From NCBI GenBank assembly GCA_963733765.1, contig CAVTEI010000003.1, positions 2,852,001 through 2,916,000 of the forward strand: a stretch of 64,000 bases of DNA, given 5' to 3'. Positions 19,598-28,992 of the stretch are shown here, one piece after another. Position numbers and translations under genes: made by a program. Numbering within the stretch: the stretch's first letter is position 1; every line of letters starts with the position of its first letter. Origin of the DNA: DATKAS01 sp963733765. Its GTDB lineage: Bacteria > Actinomycetota > Acidimicrobiia > Acidimicrobiales > DATKAS01. Below the pieces are notes generated by a model. The model was not told the origin of the DNA, ran no database searches, and saw only the letters and a list, made by a program, of their open reading frames with translations.

Positions 19598-21052
19598 GTG
19601 GGAATGCGCGGCCTGAGCCGCTTCCGCCCTCGCCGGCTCGGTCTTCGCGCCCGTATCACGATGACCTTCGCCCTCGGGGCACTCGCACTGTCGGTGCTCC
19701 TCGCCGGCACGACCTACCTCGTGGCTCGCCAGACGCTGCTGCGCCAACGCGAGGCATCGGTGTTGCGTCAGACCTACGTCAACGCGCGCGTCATGCGCGA
19801 CGCGTTGCGCTCGGCCGACCCTGAAGTGCCCCGCTTGCTGACCTCGCTCCAGACACCGGCCGGCTCGTTCCCGCTCGTGCGCTTCGGCGACCGCTGGTTC
19901 CCGCTCACCCTCGAGTACGGCCGCGACGCGCTGCCCGACGAGCTCAAGGAGCGCGTGTCACAGGGAAGCGCCGCTCGCATGCGGTACTCGCTTCGGGGTG
20001 ACACCGTGCTCGCGGTCGGCGTACCGCTCGTCGACATGAACGCGACCTACTTCGAGATCGTGTCGCTCGCGGAGCTGCAGAACACCCTGAACTCGATCGG
20101 GTGGGCGCTGATCGGCGCCGCGGGCCTCACCACGTTGCTGGGCGCGCTGCTCGGCGTGTGGGCGAGCCGCCGAGCCGTCCGTCCTCTCGCGGACGCGGCC
20201 AAGGCGGCGCAAGCGATCGCGGCGGGCAACCTCGACACGCGCCTCGACGTCACCGACGACCGTGATCTCGCGCTTCTGACGACGTCCTTCAACGAGATGG
20301 TGGCGGCGCTGCAGAACCGCATCCAGCGCGACGCGCGCTTCGCGTCCGACGTCAGCCACGAGCTGCGGTCGCCCTTGATGACGTTGTCCGCGTCGATCGA
20401 GGTGTTGCACACCCGCCGTGACGAGATGCCCGCCCGCGCGCAGGCGGCCCTCGATCTTCTCGTCGCCGACGTGGCCCGCTTCCAGGGCTTGGTCGAAGAT
20501 CTGCTCGAGATCTCACGGGTCGATGCGGGCGCCACGAAGCTCAACCTCGAAGAGGTCAAGGTCGCCGAGCTCGTCCCCCACGCCGTCCTCGCGGCCAGCG
20601 CCGACACGCTCATCCCCGTGCGCGTGTCACCTGACGCGGACGAGGACATGGTGCGGGCCGACAAGCGCAGGATGGTGCGCGTCCTCGCGAACCTGCTCGA
20701 GAACGCCCGCGTCCATGGCGGCGGCGCGAGCGGTGTGTCGGTCGACCACGTACGGGGCAACGGCCGCGGCGACGCCGTGCAGATCGTGGTCGAGGACCGC
20801 GGTCCCGGCGTGCCGTCCGAGGAGCGGGCCATCATCTTCGAGCGGTTCTCGCGCGGTGCGGGCTCGGGCCGCCGGGGCATGGGCGATGGCGTCGGGCTCG
20901 GCCTCGCGCTGGTCGACGAGCACGTCCGCCTGCATGGTGGGCGGGTGTGGGTCGACGACCGCGCCGACGGCCAAGCGGGCGCCCGCTTCGTGATCGAGCT
21001 GCCAGTCGTGGGAAAGCCCGCCGCGTCACGCAAGGTCGGAGCCCGGCGATGA
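19598..21052 (+). CDS. Sensor histidine kinase, MtrB-like
   Basis: Membrane histidine kinase partner of the preceding regulator. Helix 1 falls at about residues 20-46 (ITMTFALGALALSVLLAG). An extracytoplasmic domain of about 115 residues is followed by helix 2 (IGWALIGAAGLTTLLGALLGVW), then HAMP (RRAVRPLADAAKAAQAIAAG). The dimerisation helix has the phospho-acceptor in FASDVSHELRSPL. The ATPase domain has N box NLLENARVHGGG, G1 EDRGPGVP and G2 GVGLGLALVDEH. The start is GTG 19598 or ATG 19604. The stop overlaps the lipoprotein ATG. In M. tuberculosis MtrAB controls cell-wall and division genes; the same role here is inference. Confidence 0.92.
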   Translation: MGMRGLSRFRPRRLGLRARITMTFALGALALSVLLAGTTYLVARQTLLRQREASVLRQTYVNARVMRDALRSADPEVPRLLTSLQTPAGSFPLVRFGDRWFPLTLEYGRDALPDELKERVSQGSAARMRYSLRGDTVLAVGVPLVDMNATYFEIVSLAELQNTLNSIGWALIGAAGLTTLLGALLGVWASRRAVRPLADAAKAAQAIAAGNLDTRLDVTDDRDLALLTTSFNEMVAALQNRIQRDARFASDVSHELRSPLMTLSASIEVLHTRRDEMPARAQAALDLLVADVARFQGLVEDLLEISRVDAGATKLNLEEVKVAELVPHAVLAASADTLIPVRVSPDADEDMVRADKRRMVRVLANLLENARVHGGGASGVSVDHVRGNGRGDAVQIVVEDRGPGVPSEERAIIFERFSRGAGSGRRGMGDGVGLGLALVDEHVRLHGGRVWVDDRADGQAGARFVIELPVVGKPAASRKVGARR

Positions 21053-21741
21053 GCGGGCGCCGCGGGGCCACGCTCGCCCTGATCGTGTGCACGTTCATCG
21101 TGCTCGTGGGCTGCGGCGTGTCGAACGACGCGTCACCCCGTGACATCCCCGCCCGCGACGTGCCGTTCGAGCTGGTCGCGGTCGCGTCACCCACCGACAC
21201 GCCGACCGAGGGCGGCGATGCCGGGCAAATCTTCCTCGTCGGCCCCGAGCGTCTCGCGGCTGCGGGGCGCACCCTCGGCCCCAACGGCAACGCGTTCGAC
21301 GCGATCACGACGCTGCTCGCGGGTCCGACGGCGGAGGAAGCTGCCCAGGGCCTGCGCACGGCGATTCCTTCCGGAACGCGGCTCCTCGCCGCCGACTTGG
21401 AAGACGGCGTGCTGACGATAGACCTCTCCAACGAGCTCCTCCTCGTGCAGGGAGTCGAGCAGCGCACCGCCGTCGCGCAGCTCGTGTTCACCTCGACGGG
21501 CACCGACGATGTCGACCGGGTGCTGTTTGCGATCGAGGGAAACCTGACGGAGGTTCCCGTGGACGACGGCAGCCTCTCCGCCGAACCGCTCACGCGGTTT
21601 GCGTACCCGTCGCTCGACCCGACCCGGCTGCCTCCACCCAATCCCGGCGGCGCGCTGCCTACGACGACGACTACTACCACGACGACGGTGCCTCCTCCGC
21701 CGGAGACCACGGCGGCGGCGCCGGCGGCGACAGGCGGCTGA
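21049..21741 (+). CDS. GerMN-domain lipoprotein, short LpqB-like
   Basis: Exported lipoprotein of 230 residues. The signal peptide LIVCTFIVLVGCG ends in a lipobox (LVGC). A GerMN domain (FLVGPERLAAAGRT through GNLTEVPVDDG) covers most of the mature protein. The C-terminus is a Thr/Pro/Ala linker (TTTTTTTTTVPPPPETTAA) and then stops. Canonical LpqB is about 580 residues with a beta-propeller after GerMN; that part is absent, so this is either a minimal LpqB or a distinct GerMN protein. The overlap with the kinase stop (ATGA) supports an mtrAB-lpqB-like operon. Confidence 0.85.
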   Translation: MSGRRGATLALIVCTFIVLVGCGVSNDASPRDIPARDVPFELVAVASPTDTPTEGGDAGQIFLVGPERLAAAGRTLGPNGNAFDAITTLLAGPTAEEAAQGLRTAIPSGTRLLAADLEDGVLTIDLSNELLLVQGVEQRTAVAQLVFTSTGTDDVDRVLFAIEGNLTEVPVDDGSLSAEPLTRFAYPSLDPTRLPPPNPGGALPTTTTTTTTTVPPPPETTAAAPAATGG

Positions 21742-21786
21742 TCAGCCGAAGAACGCTCAGCCGAAGAACGCTCAGCCGAAGAACAC
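21742..21786. repeat. Three tandem 15-bp repeats at the pfk stop codon
   Basis: The unit TCAGCCGAAGAACGC occurs at 21742-21756 and 21757-21771, with a third copy at 21772-21786 ending in AC. On the minus strand each unit reads TTC TTC GGC TGA, so the phosphofructokinase end (Phe-Phe-Gly-stop) is repeated twice more in frame after the true stop. The 15-bp length keeps the frame and supplies three successive stops. Confidence 0.9.
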
Positions 21787-22803
21787 CTCGGCGACGCCGT
21801 GGAACAACGCGGGGTCAACCGTCTTGAGACTGCCGACCGCTTCCGCGAGCGGCACCCGGACGATCTCGCCGGCTCGCAAGGCGACCATCTGACCGAACGC
21901 TCCGTCATGAACCGCGTCGATCGCCGCGATCCCGAAGCGGGTCGACAGCACACGGTCGAATGCGGTGGGTGTCCCGCCGCGCTGGATGTGACCGAGGATC
22001 GTGACGCGCGTCTCGTAGCCGGTGCGCTCCTCGATCTCGGCCGCGATCGCGTTGGCGATGCCACCCAGGCGTACATGGCCGAACTGGTCGACCTCGCCTG
22101 ACACGACGGCCATCGTGCCCTCCTTCGGCACCGCCCCTTCGGCGACCACGACGATCGACGCGTACCGCCCCTGCGAGTGGCGGTGACGGATGAGCGCGCA
22201 CAGCTCCTCGATGTCGAAGGGTTCCTCCGGGATGAGGATGGCGCAGGCGCCGGCGGAAATGCCGGAGTAGGTGGCGATCCAGCCCGCATGGCGCCCCATC
22301 ACCTCACACACCATCACCCGGTCGTGCGACTCGGCCGTCGTGTGGAGCCGATCGATCGCATCGGACGCGATCTGAACGGCGGTGTGGAAGCCGAACGTGA
22401 CCTCGGTGGCCGAGAGGTCGTTGTCGATCGTCTTGGGAACGCCGACGACGGAGACACCCTCACCGTCGAGCTTGTTGGCAACTCCGAGTGTGTCCTCTCC
22501 GCCGATGGCGACGAGTGCATCGATCCGCTGTTCGGCGAGGGTCGCCTTCACCGCCTCCACGCCGCCGTCGACCTTGTACGGGTTCGTCCGCGAGGTGCCG
22601 AGGACGGTGCCGCCCCGAGGCAGCGTGCCGCGCATCGCGTGCACGTCCAGCGGCATCGTCCGGTTCTCGATGACGCCGCGCCAACCGTCCTCGAAGCCGA
22701 CGAGCTCGTCGCCGTACACGGTCTCGCCCTTGCGCACGACGGCTCGGATCACGGCGTTCAGGCCCGGGCAGTCACCGCCCCCGGTCAGCAGTCCGACTCG
22801 CAT
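21772..22803 (-). CDS. 6-phosphofructokinase, PPi-type residues
   Basis: PfkA-family kinase phosphorylating fructose 6-phosphate. Motifs are LLTGGGDCPGLNAVIRAVV, GGEDT (101-105), PKTIDND (123-129) with catalytic Asp, and the substrate segment EVMGRHAGW. In this family Asp at position 104 and Lys at 124 mark pyrophosphate-dependent enzymes, whereas Gly at both marks ATP-dependent ones; both Asp and Lys are present, so a reversible PPi-dependent enzyme is predicted. It has 343 residues, normal for the short group. It is divergent from glpK with 47 bases between. The C-terminal FFG-stop is tandemly repeated downstream. Confidence 0.93.
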   Translation of the reverse strand: MRVGLLTGGGDCPGLNAVIRAVVRKGETVYGDELVGFEDGWRGVIENRTMPLDVHAMRGTLPRGGTVLGTSRTNPYKVDGGVEAVKATLAEQRIDALVAIGGEDTLGVANKLDGEGVSVVGVPKTIDNDLSATEVTFGFHTAVQIASDAIDRLHTTAESHDRVMVCEVMGRHAGWIATYSGISAGACAILIPEEPFDIEELCALIRHRHSQGRYASIVVVAEGAVPKEGTMAVVSGEVDQFGHVRLGGIANAIAAEIEERTGYETRVTILGHIQRGGTPTAFDRVLSTRFGIAAIDAVHDGAFGQMVALRAGEIVRVPLAEAVGSLKTVDPALFHGVAEVFFG

Positions 22804-22850
22804 CGCGTCACGTTACGCGTGGTGGCGAGCGGCTGTACCCTGCCGCGCCG

Positions 22851-24338
22851 ATGACGCCGCCGAACGGAATCGTCGTGGCTGTCGATGCGGGGACGACCGG
22901 CGTCAGGTCGTTCGCGATCGACGAGTCGGGCCGGCCACGAGGGTGGTCGTACCGGGAGTTCACGCAATATTTCCCCGAGCCCGGACGCGTCGAGCACGAC
23001 GCCACCGAGATCTGGACAGTGGTGCAGGAGACGCTCGGGCGAGCTCGCGGCCGAGCTCGACCAACCGATCGCCGCGATCGGCATCACGAACCAGCGCGAG
23101 ACCGTGGTGGTGTGGGACCGACGCACGGGCGAGCCGTTGCATCGAGCGATCGTGTGGCAAGACCGGCGCACGGCGCCGCGCTGCGACGAGCTGCGAGAGG
23201 CCGGTCATCTCGACCTCGTTCGCACCCAGACCGGGCTCGTGCTCGATCCCTACTTCTCGGCCACGAAGCTCGAGTGGATCCTGCACTCGGGTCTCATCGA
23301 CGCGGGCGCCGACTTGGCCTTCGGCACCGTCGACAGCTGGGTGCTGTGGAACCTGACCGGCGGAGCAGTGCACGCGACCGATCCGTCCAACGCGAGTCGC
23401 ACGATGCTGTTCGACATCGGACGGCTCGAATGGTCCGCCGATCTCCTCGCGTTGTTCGACGTCCCCCGCTCGTGTCTGCCTCAGGTGCGCCCATCGAGCG
23501 GTCGCATGGGAACGACCGCCGCGGGGGTGGGCGTGCCCGCCGGCATCCCGATCAGCGGCATCGCGGGCGATCAGCAGGCTGCGCTGTTCGGCCAGGCCTG
23601 CTTCGAACCGGGGATGATGAAGAACACGTACGGCACCGGCTCGTTCGTGCTCATGAACATCGGCTCCGATCTGCCGCCCCCGGTGGACGGGTTGCTCACG
23701 ACGGTCGCGTGGACGCTCGACGACGGCACGACCGTGTACGCGCTCGAGGGCGCGATCTTCGTCACCGGCGCAGCCGTTCAGTGGCTGCGTGACGGTCTCG
23801 GGCTGATCGAGTCGGCGGCCGAGATCGGGCCGCTGGCCGAGTCATGTCCCGACGCGGAGGGGGTGTACCTGGTGCCGGCCTTCGCGGGTCTCGGCAGCCC
23901 GCATTGGGATCCGTACGCGCGGGGCACGATCGTCGGCATCACGCGAGGCACCGGCCGTGCTCATCTCGCCCGGGCCGTCGTCGAGGCGATGACGTACCAG
24001 ACCGCGCGACGTGGTCGAGGCCATGGAGGCTGCGTCTGGTCACGGACGTCGTCGCGCTGCGCGTCGACGGCGGTGCGGCGGTGATGGATCTGTTGCTGCA
24101 GCTGCAAGCCGATCAGCTCCAGGTCCCCGTGGCACGCCCCACCGTGCCCGAGACCACGGCCCTCGGCGCGGCCTACCTCGCGGGGCTCGCGGAGGGCGTG
24201 TGGGGATCGCTCGACGACGTTGCATCCCACTGGCAGCTCGACCGCGAGTTCCACCCCGAAGCGGAGCCCGCGGGTGCCGATCAGCGCTACGAGGGATGGA
24301 GGCGAGCCGTCGAGCGCTCCCGCAACTGGGCCACCTGA
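22851..24338 (+). CDS. glpK: Glycerol kinase, interrupted by about three apparent frameshifts
   Basis: FGGY kinase that phosphorylates glycerol to sn-glycerol 3-phosphate. The frame starts VVAVDAGTTGVRSFAID; after one extra base in the GGG run at 23037-23039 it continues GITNQRETVVVWDRRTGEP, AIVWQDRRT, DPYFSATKLEWIL and GIAGDQQAALFGQACF. These carry the glycerol contacts Arg-Glu, Trp, Tyr and Asp of known GlpK. Further breaks occur at about 24004 and within 24022-24038, after which VDGGAAVMDLLLQLQADQL and TTALGAAYLAGLA appear. The reconstructed protein is about 495 residues, standard length. It is divergent from the phosphofructokinase gene and ends before a strong hairpin. Confidence 0.9.
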
Positions 24339-24375
24339 CCCACCCCTTCGGCCCCTCCCCCGGCTTCCTGTTTCA

Positions 24376-24401
24376 GTAACCGGCCACCGTTGGCCGGTTA
24401 C
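24376..24401. terminator. Perfect 11-bp hairpin between convergent genes
   Basis: GTAACCGGCCA (24376-24386) and its exact reverse complement TGGCCGGTTAC (24391-24401) flank a CCGT loop. It lies between the glpK stop and the convergent ACT-domain gene, so it can terminate both. There is no T run. Confidence 0.75.
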
Positions 24402-24429
24402 TCGCGCGAGAAGGCGTGCAGGGGTCGGG

Positions 24430-25071
24430 TCAGTGGAGGGCTTGCCAGCGGGTGTCGGCGATGCGGGCCAGCGCCGCGAGCTCGCGGCGCTCCCGCCCCC
24501 GAAGCGGACGCCCCTTTCGGCCCAGCATGAGCTCGTGACCCGCGGCCGGCAGCGGCGCCCACGCCACGTCGTCTGGGCCGGAGGCGCCGGCGGCGACCGC
24601 CTCCGACACCTTGCTGCCCTCGATGAACGCGACGAGCCACGCCGCCTCAGGCGGAGCCCCGACTGCATGACTCAACGACGTGTCCGAGTGGTGCAGCACC
24701 GCGCACCAGTCCGCATCGAAGTCCGCGAACGCGTCGGTGCAGAGCACAGTGAAGAGCCTTTCGACGTCGGGCGCCTCCACCAGTCGGGTCGCCGTCTCGA
24801 GCGCGTCGAGGCGAGCGTCGCGCGCCGGATCAGCTATGAGCCGAACATCCTCGACATCGACATCTTCGACTTGAGAGATCTCGTTGACGAGCAGATCGAC
24901 GAGCCCGGATTCGGGAAGAGCGACGATCAGCTCGTCGATCGCTCGCCCTCCGCCCCGCTCGAGGATCTCGATGCCGACGACGTCGCCGCGCACTGCACCG
25001 ATGCGACTCGCTACCTGGCCGAGTGCACCGGGACGATCCGGCAGCCACACTCGAACCGTGTAGTGCTCCAC
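24430..25071 (-). CDS. ACT domain-containing protein
   Basis: 213 residues. The N-terminal ACT domain (YTVRVWLPDRPGALGQVASRIGAVRGDVVGIEI) is a small-molecule, typically amino-acid, binding module. The segment LLVNEISQVEDVDVEDVRLI completes the fold. The C-terminal 110 residues (LFTVLCTDAFADFDADWCAVL onward) resemble no catalytic domain I recognise, though a GAF-like fold is possible. It lies 41 bases downstream of the AlaC-like aminotransferase on the same strand, so it may sense an amino acid made or used by that enzyme. The role is inferred from context. Confidence 0.8.
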   Translation of the reverse strand: MEHYTVRVWLPDRPGALGQVASRIGAVRGDVVGIEILERGGGRAIDELIVALPESGLVDLLVNEISQVEDVDVEDVRLIADPARDARLDALETATRLVEAPDVERLFTVLCTDAFADFDADWCAVLHHSDTSLSHAVGAPPEAAWLVAFIEGSKVSEAVAAGASGPDDVAWAPLPAAGHELMLGRKGRPLRGRERRELAALARIADTRWQALH

Positions 25072-25112
25072 GTCCGCACCCTATGCGGCGTGCATGAACA
25101 CGATGTTTCCTG

Positions 25113-26306
25113 TCAGAGCTTTGGCAGCGCTTTTCGAAGGTTCCGCACCGCCTGGTTGATGCGCTGCTCGTTCTCGATCAGCGCGAACCGCACGAACCCG
25201 TCGCCGCCCTCGCCGAAGCCGATGCCCGGCGACGTCGCAACGTCTCCCTCGCGCACGAGGAACGACGAGAACTCGAGCGATCCCATCTCGCGGTACGGCT
25301 CGGGAATGGGTGCCCACACGAACATCGTTCCCTTTGGCTTGGGGAACTCCCAGCCGAGCCGAGCCAGGCCGTCGCAGAGCGCGTCGCGTCGGCCCTGATA
25401 GATCGCGTTGACCTCACGCGGGTAGTCGGCCGCCTCGTTCATCGTGACCGTGGCCGCGATCTGGATCGGCTGGAACGTGCCGTAGTCGAGATACGACTTC
25501 AGCTTCCCGAGCGCGCCGACGACCTCCGCGCTGCCCGACATGAATGCCACTCGCCACCCGGCCATCGAGAAGCTCTTCGTCATCGAGTACAGCTCGACCG
25601 CGCAGTCCTTCGCGCCTTCGGCTTGCAGGATCGACGGCGGCCGGTATCCGTCGAAGCCGATGTCGGCGTACGCGAAGTCGTGCACCAGGACGACGTCGTG
25701 CTCGAGGGCGAAGTCGACGAGCCGTTGCATGAACGCGAGGTCGACGCAGGCGGTCGTCGGGTTGTGGGGGAAGCTCACGACGATCACTCGGGGGCGCGGC
25801 CAACCGGTGCGGAACGCCCGATCGAGGCTCTCGAAGAAGCCGTCGCCGCTCTCGATGTCGCCCGATGCCATGCCCATCGGGATCTCTCGGATCTCCGCTC
25901 CGGCAAAGAGCGGCCCGTAGATGTGAATCGGATAGGACGGGCTCGGCACGACCGCGGCGTCGCCCGGCGCGAGCAGCACCCACATGAGATGCGAGAAGCC
26001 TTCCTTCGCTCCGATGGTGTTGATGACTTCGGTCTCGGGGTCGAGGACGACGCCCCAGTTGCGCTCGTACAACGCCGCGACGGCTTCACGGAGCTTGGGA
26101 ATCCCCTTGCTCAACGAGTAGCGGTGGTTGCGCGTGTTGCGCGCCGCCTCAGCCAGCTTGTCGACCGCGATCTCAGGCGACGGGATGTCCGGGTTGCCGA
26201 ATCCGAGGTCGATCACGTCTGCGCCGGCTCGCCGTGCCTCGATCTTCAGACCGTTGATGATGGTGAAGACATACGGAGGCAGGTTCGTGATCCGGCGGAA
26301 CTCCAT
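25113..26306 (-). CDS. PLP aminotransferase, AlaC-like (alanine-forming)
   Basis: Class I/II PLP aminotransferase of 397 residues. The N-terminus RRITNLPPYVFTIINGLK and DLGFGNPDIPSP match the AlaC/YfdZ subgroup. Further motifs are the cofactor segments GAKEGFSHLMW and VSFPHNPTTACVDLAF, the PLP-Asp in HDFAYADIGFDGY, and the Schiff-base lysine in SMTKSFSMAGWRVAF. The probable reaction is glutamate plus pyruvate to alanine; a diaminopimelate aminotransferase activity is the main alternative in this group. It is divergent from the pyrophosphatase gene (about 24-32 bases) and followed by the ACT-domain gene. Confidence 0.88.
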   Translation of the reverse strand: MEFRRITNLPPYVFTIINGLKIEARRAGADVIDLGFGNPDIPSPEIAVDKLAEAARNTRNHRYSLSKGIPKLREAVAALYERNWGVVLDPETEVINTIGAKEGFSHLMWVLLAPGDAAVVPSPSYPIHIYGPLFAGAEIREIPMGMASGDIESGDGFFESLDRAFRTGWPRPRVIVVSFPHNPTTACVDLAFMQRLVDFALEHDVVLVHDFAYADIGFDGYRPPSILQAEGAKDCAVELYSMTKSFSMAGWRVAFMSGSAEVVGALGKLKSYLDYGTFQPIQIAATVTMNEAADYPREVNAIYQGRRDALCDGLARLGWEFPKPKGTMFVWAPIPEPYREMGSLEFSSFLVREGDVATSPGIGFGEGGDGFVRFALIENEQRINQAVRNLRKALPKL

Positions 26307-26338
26307 GCCCCGAGGGTACCCGGGGCAGAATGGCGCTC

Positions 26339-26866
26339 ATGGGTGATTCGACGCCGAGACAGAACGTCACGGCCGACAGCGAGACGATCGACGTCATGGT
26401 CGAGATCCCGCGCGGAAGTCGCAACAAGTACGAATATGACCACGAGCGTGGTGTCATGCGGCTCGATCGTCGGTTGTTCTCCGCCACGGTCTATCCCGCT
26501 GACTACGGCTTCATCCCCGACACGCTCGCACTCGATGGTGATCCTGTTGACGCCCTCGTGTTGCTGGAGGACCCGACGTTCCCCGGCTGCTGGGTGCGCT
26601 CCCGCCCCGTGGGCATGCTCGTCATGCAGGACGAGGCGGGCGAGGACGCGAAGGTGATCTGCGTTCCCCCCAACGACCCGCGCTACGACGACATCCGCGA
26701 GCTCACCGATCTCTCGGCCTCGCTGCTCGCGGAGATCAAGCACTTCTTCGACGTCTACAAGCTCATCGAGCCCGGGAAGATGGCCCTCACGGGAGAGTTC
26801 GAGGGACGCGAGGCCGCGTGGCGTGAGATCAACGACGCTCGGGCTCGCTACGTGCCTCACGGCTGA
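26339..26866 (+). CDS. ppa: Inorganic pyrophosphatase, family I
   Basis: Soluble Mg2+-dependent pyrophosphatase. Family I motifs are IPRGSRNKYEYD, PADYGFIPDTLALDGDPVDALVL with the catalytic DxxDxxD pattern, and KVICVPPNDPRYDD followed by IKHFFDVYK. With the start at ATG 26339 (MGDSTPRQ) it has 175 residues; ATG 26330 would add three residues. It removes PPi from biosynthesis, and could compete for PPi with the predicted PPi-dependent phosphofructokinase 4 kb away. The 3' end overlaps the reconstructed end of the convergent ROK gene by 38 bases. Confidence 0.95.
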   Translation: MGDSTPRQNVTADSETIDVMVEIPRGSRNKYEYDHERGVMRLDRRLFSATVYPADYGFIPDTLALDGDPVDALVLLEDPTFPGCWVRSRPVGMLVMQDEAGEDAKVICVPPNDPRYDDIRELTDLSASLLAEIKHFFDVYKLIEPGKMALTGEFEGREAAWREINDARARYVPHG

Positions 26867-27835
26867 GCGCGTCGGCGGCGATCGTCGCGGCACCCATCGC
26901 ACCTGCTCGTTCTCCGAGCACCGCCGCGACGAGCTGCGGCCGCGGCCGGTGCGTGGGTGCGTACAGGAGGCCTTCGTACATCCGCCCGATCGGTTCGAGC
27001 AGGAGATCGGTCTCGGAGACGAGCCCGCCGCCGAGCACGATCATCTCCGGATCGAGGAGGTTCGTGAGGTTGACCAAGCCGAGCGCGAGCCACCACGCCC
27101 AGTCTTCGATGACCTGTTGGGCCTCGGGATCGCCCCCTCTCGCTGCCAGCGTGACGTGTTCGCCCCGCACCAACTCCGGATCTCCGCCGGCGGCAGCGAC
27201 GACGGCAGACGCGCGCGTCCACCGAAGGCGGCGTCGCGCGCGAGCCGCGCCAGTCCGCTGCCCGATGCGTAACGCTCCCAGCACCCCCGTCGTCCGCAGA
27301 CGCACGGCGGGCCGTTCGGATCGATGACCATGTGACCGGGCTCGCTGGTGAAGCCGTTCGACCCCCGTTGCAGCTCTCCGCCCGCGACCACGCCACCCCC
27401 GATGCCGGTGCCGAGGGTGACGAGCACGACGTCGTCCGCACCCTTCGCCACCCCGTGGCGCCACTCCGCGACCAGCGCACACGTCGCGTCGTTGTCCACT
27501 GTCACGGGGATGCCGAGTCGCTCCGCGATCTCGTCGCGGATCGGCATCTCGGTGACTCCGACGAGGTTGGGCGCCGCCCGAAGCACGCCGCGGTGGTCCA
27601 CGAGTCCGGGCGCGCCCACGCCCACCGCTGCGGTGGAACTGCCACCGCCCGAGGACAGCGCCTCGACGACCGCAACGACGGTGTCGGCGAGGTTCGACGC
27701 TCCGTGTGGCGTGGGCACTCGCTCCTCGGCGAGCACTTCACCTTCGGGTCCGAGGAGGAGTCCGAGGCACTTCGTGCCCCCGATGTCGACGCCGGCAACG
27801 ACCGGTGTGCTGACCTCAGTAGCGGAGGAGGGCAC
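26829..27835 (-). CDS. ROK family glucokinase-like protein, apparent frameshift
   Basis: Second ROK kinase of the window. Motifs are VVAGVDIGGTKCLGLLL, the catalytic region PVTVDNDATCALVAEW, VTLGTGIGGGVV, the zinc signature CVCGRRGCWE with EPGHMVIDP, and the C-terminal GLVNLTNLLDPEMIVLGGGLV. The frame breaks in the GCGCGCG stretch at about 27211-27222 (likely one base lost). The corrected length is about 335 residues, typical for actinobacterial glucokinases. GTG 27835 lies inside the 3' end of the eRF1-like gene, so the two are coupled. No DNA-binding domain is present. The sugar substrate is not determined. Confidence 0.85.
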
Positions 27836-28941
27836 CGATCCCCCCCAACACGTCTAGGTCCGCGTTGGCGACACAGACCTCGACGCGGCATGACTGCCGC
27901 GACTGCCTCCTCGATGGCATGCTCGACGATGTCGGACGTCTGCTCCATCGACCGGCGGCACAAGGGGCACGACCGACCGACGCGACCCAGGTACCCGCAT
28001 GTGCGGCAGTGCCACCCGGGCGACCGGAAGCCCTGCGACACGATGAGGTGCTCGACACGCCGCTCGACGAGCGCCTCGAGCGTCGCGGTCAACCCACTCG
28101 CTCCTCGCCGGCCGGATCCGATCGCACCCCGAAGTCGGTCGACGAGAGCCTTCTCTTTGCGACGCTCGACCTCACGTTCGACTTCGAGTGCCACCGTACG
28201 CACCTGCTCGTCTGTTGCGGTCACCGGGACAGCGATGCGCTCGACCACGCGCGCCCGCAGGTAGGGGTGCAGACAGGCGACGAGCTCGGCGGCCACGTCT
28301 GATGGTGCTCCGACGACGAGGTGGTCGAACTGCCGCTCCTGGAAGACGTGAAACGCGACATCCGCCGCGTGGCGGAGGTGTTGGTGCTTCACCTCGTTCG
28401 TCTGCCCGGCGGTCCGCGTCTTGACGAGCACGTGCCCCTTCACGTCTTCGCGATGGGTGATCTCATCGAACACCTCGCTGCGATCGATGAGCTCGCCGAG
28501 CTCGAAGACCAGCATGCGGGCACGTTGGCGATCGGCGAGAAGCACGCCGAAGCGCTCATACTCATCGAGAACGGATTCGAGCTGACGAACGTGCGGCGAG
28601 GACTCGACGACGACCTGACTCGACACCCGCACCGGGAGCTCGATCACCTCCCACAATCCCTCCGCCCAGCACGAGAAGAACGCGAGCCCGCGCATGCGCG
28701 ACCGATCGAGGCCACCGCGCACGTGGTTCTCGATGCGCTGCAGGTCGCGAGCCACGGACCACGAGTGATCTCCGTTGAGCTCGGCCCTCGTTCGGCGCAG
28801 CAGAAGGTCGAGTTCGTGCAGGTAGTCCTGGTGCCGCGGGAATCGCCGTCCGTCGACATCGAGGTAACAGCTGGTCACGGGAGCGTTGCGCCCCCTGTAT
28901 CCGGCAAGGGAGCGAACAGTGTCCGTCGTGAGCGCTGGCAC
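27816..28941 (-). CDS. Bacterial eRF1/Vms1-like release-factor family protein, apparent frameshift near the end
   Basis: Protein of about 374 residues resembling the bacterial archaeo-eukaryotic release factor group (baeRF). The N-terminus (VRSLAGYRGRNAPVTSCYLDVDGRR) and middle (FDHLVVGAPSDVAAELVACLHPYLRARV) match the eRF1 domain 2/3 layout. The C-terminus has a zinc-ribbon-like CRTCGYLGRVGRSCPLC, then AIEEAVAAV. One extra base at 27891 throws the frame; the other frame supplies the typical ending CRVEVCVANADLDVLGGIGALLRY in two overlapping pieces. Members are proposed to hydrolyse peptidyl-tRNA in ribosome rescue. No GGQ loop was identified. It is cotranscribed with the coiled-coil gene upstream. 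Confidence 0.75.
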
Positions 28942-28992
28942 GACACCTCCTGGGCGGGGGACCGAGGCTGGCGTGACCCTCGGCGCCTGATG

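Noticed and set aside
26829..26866. 38-bp convergent overlap of ppa and ROK gene as a regulatory antisense
   Set aside because: The ROK end is in a frame reached after a presumed indel, so the exact overlap is uncertain.
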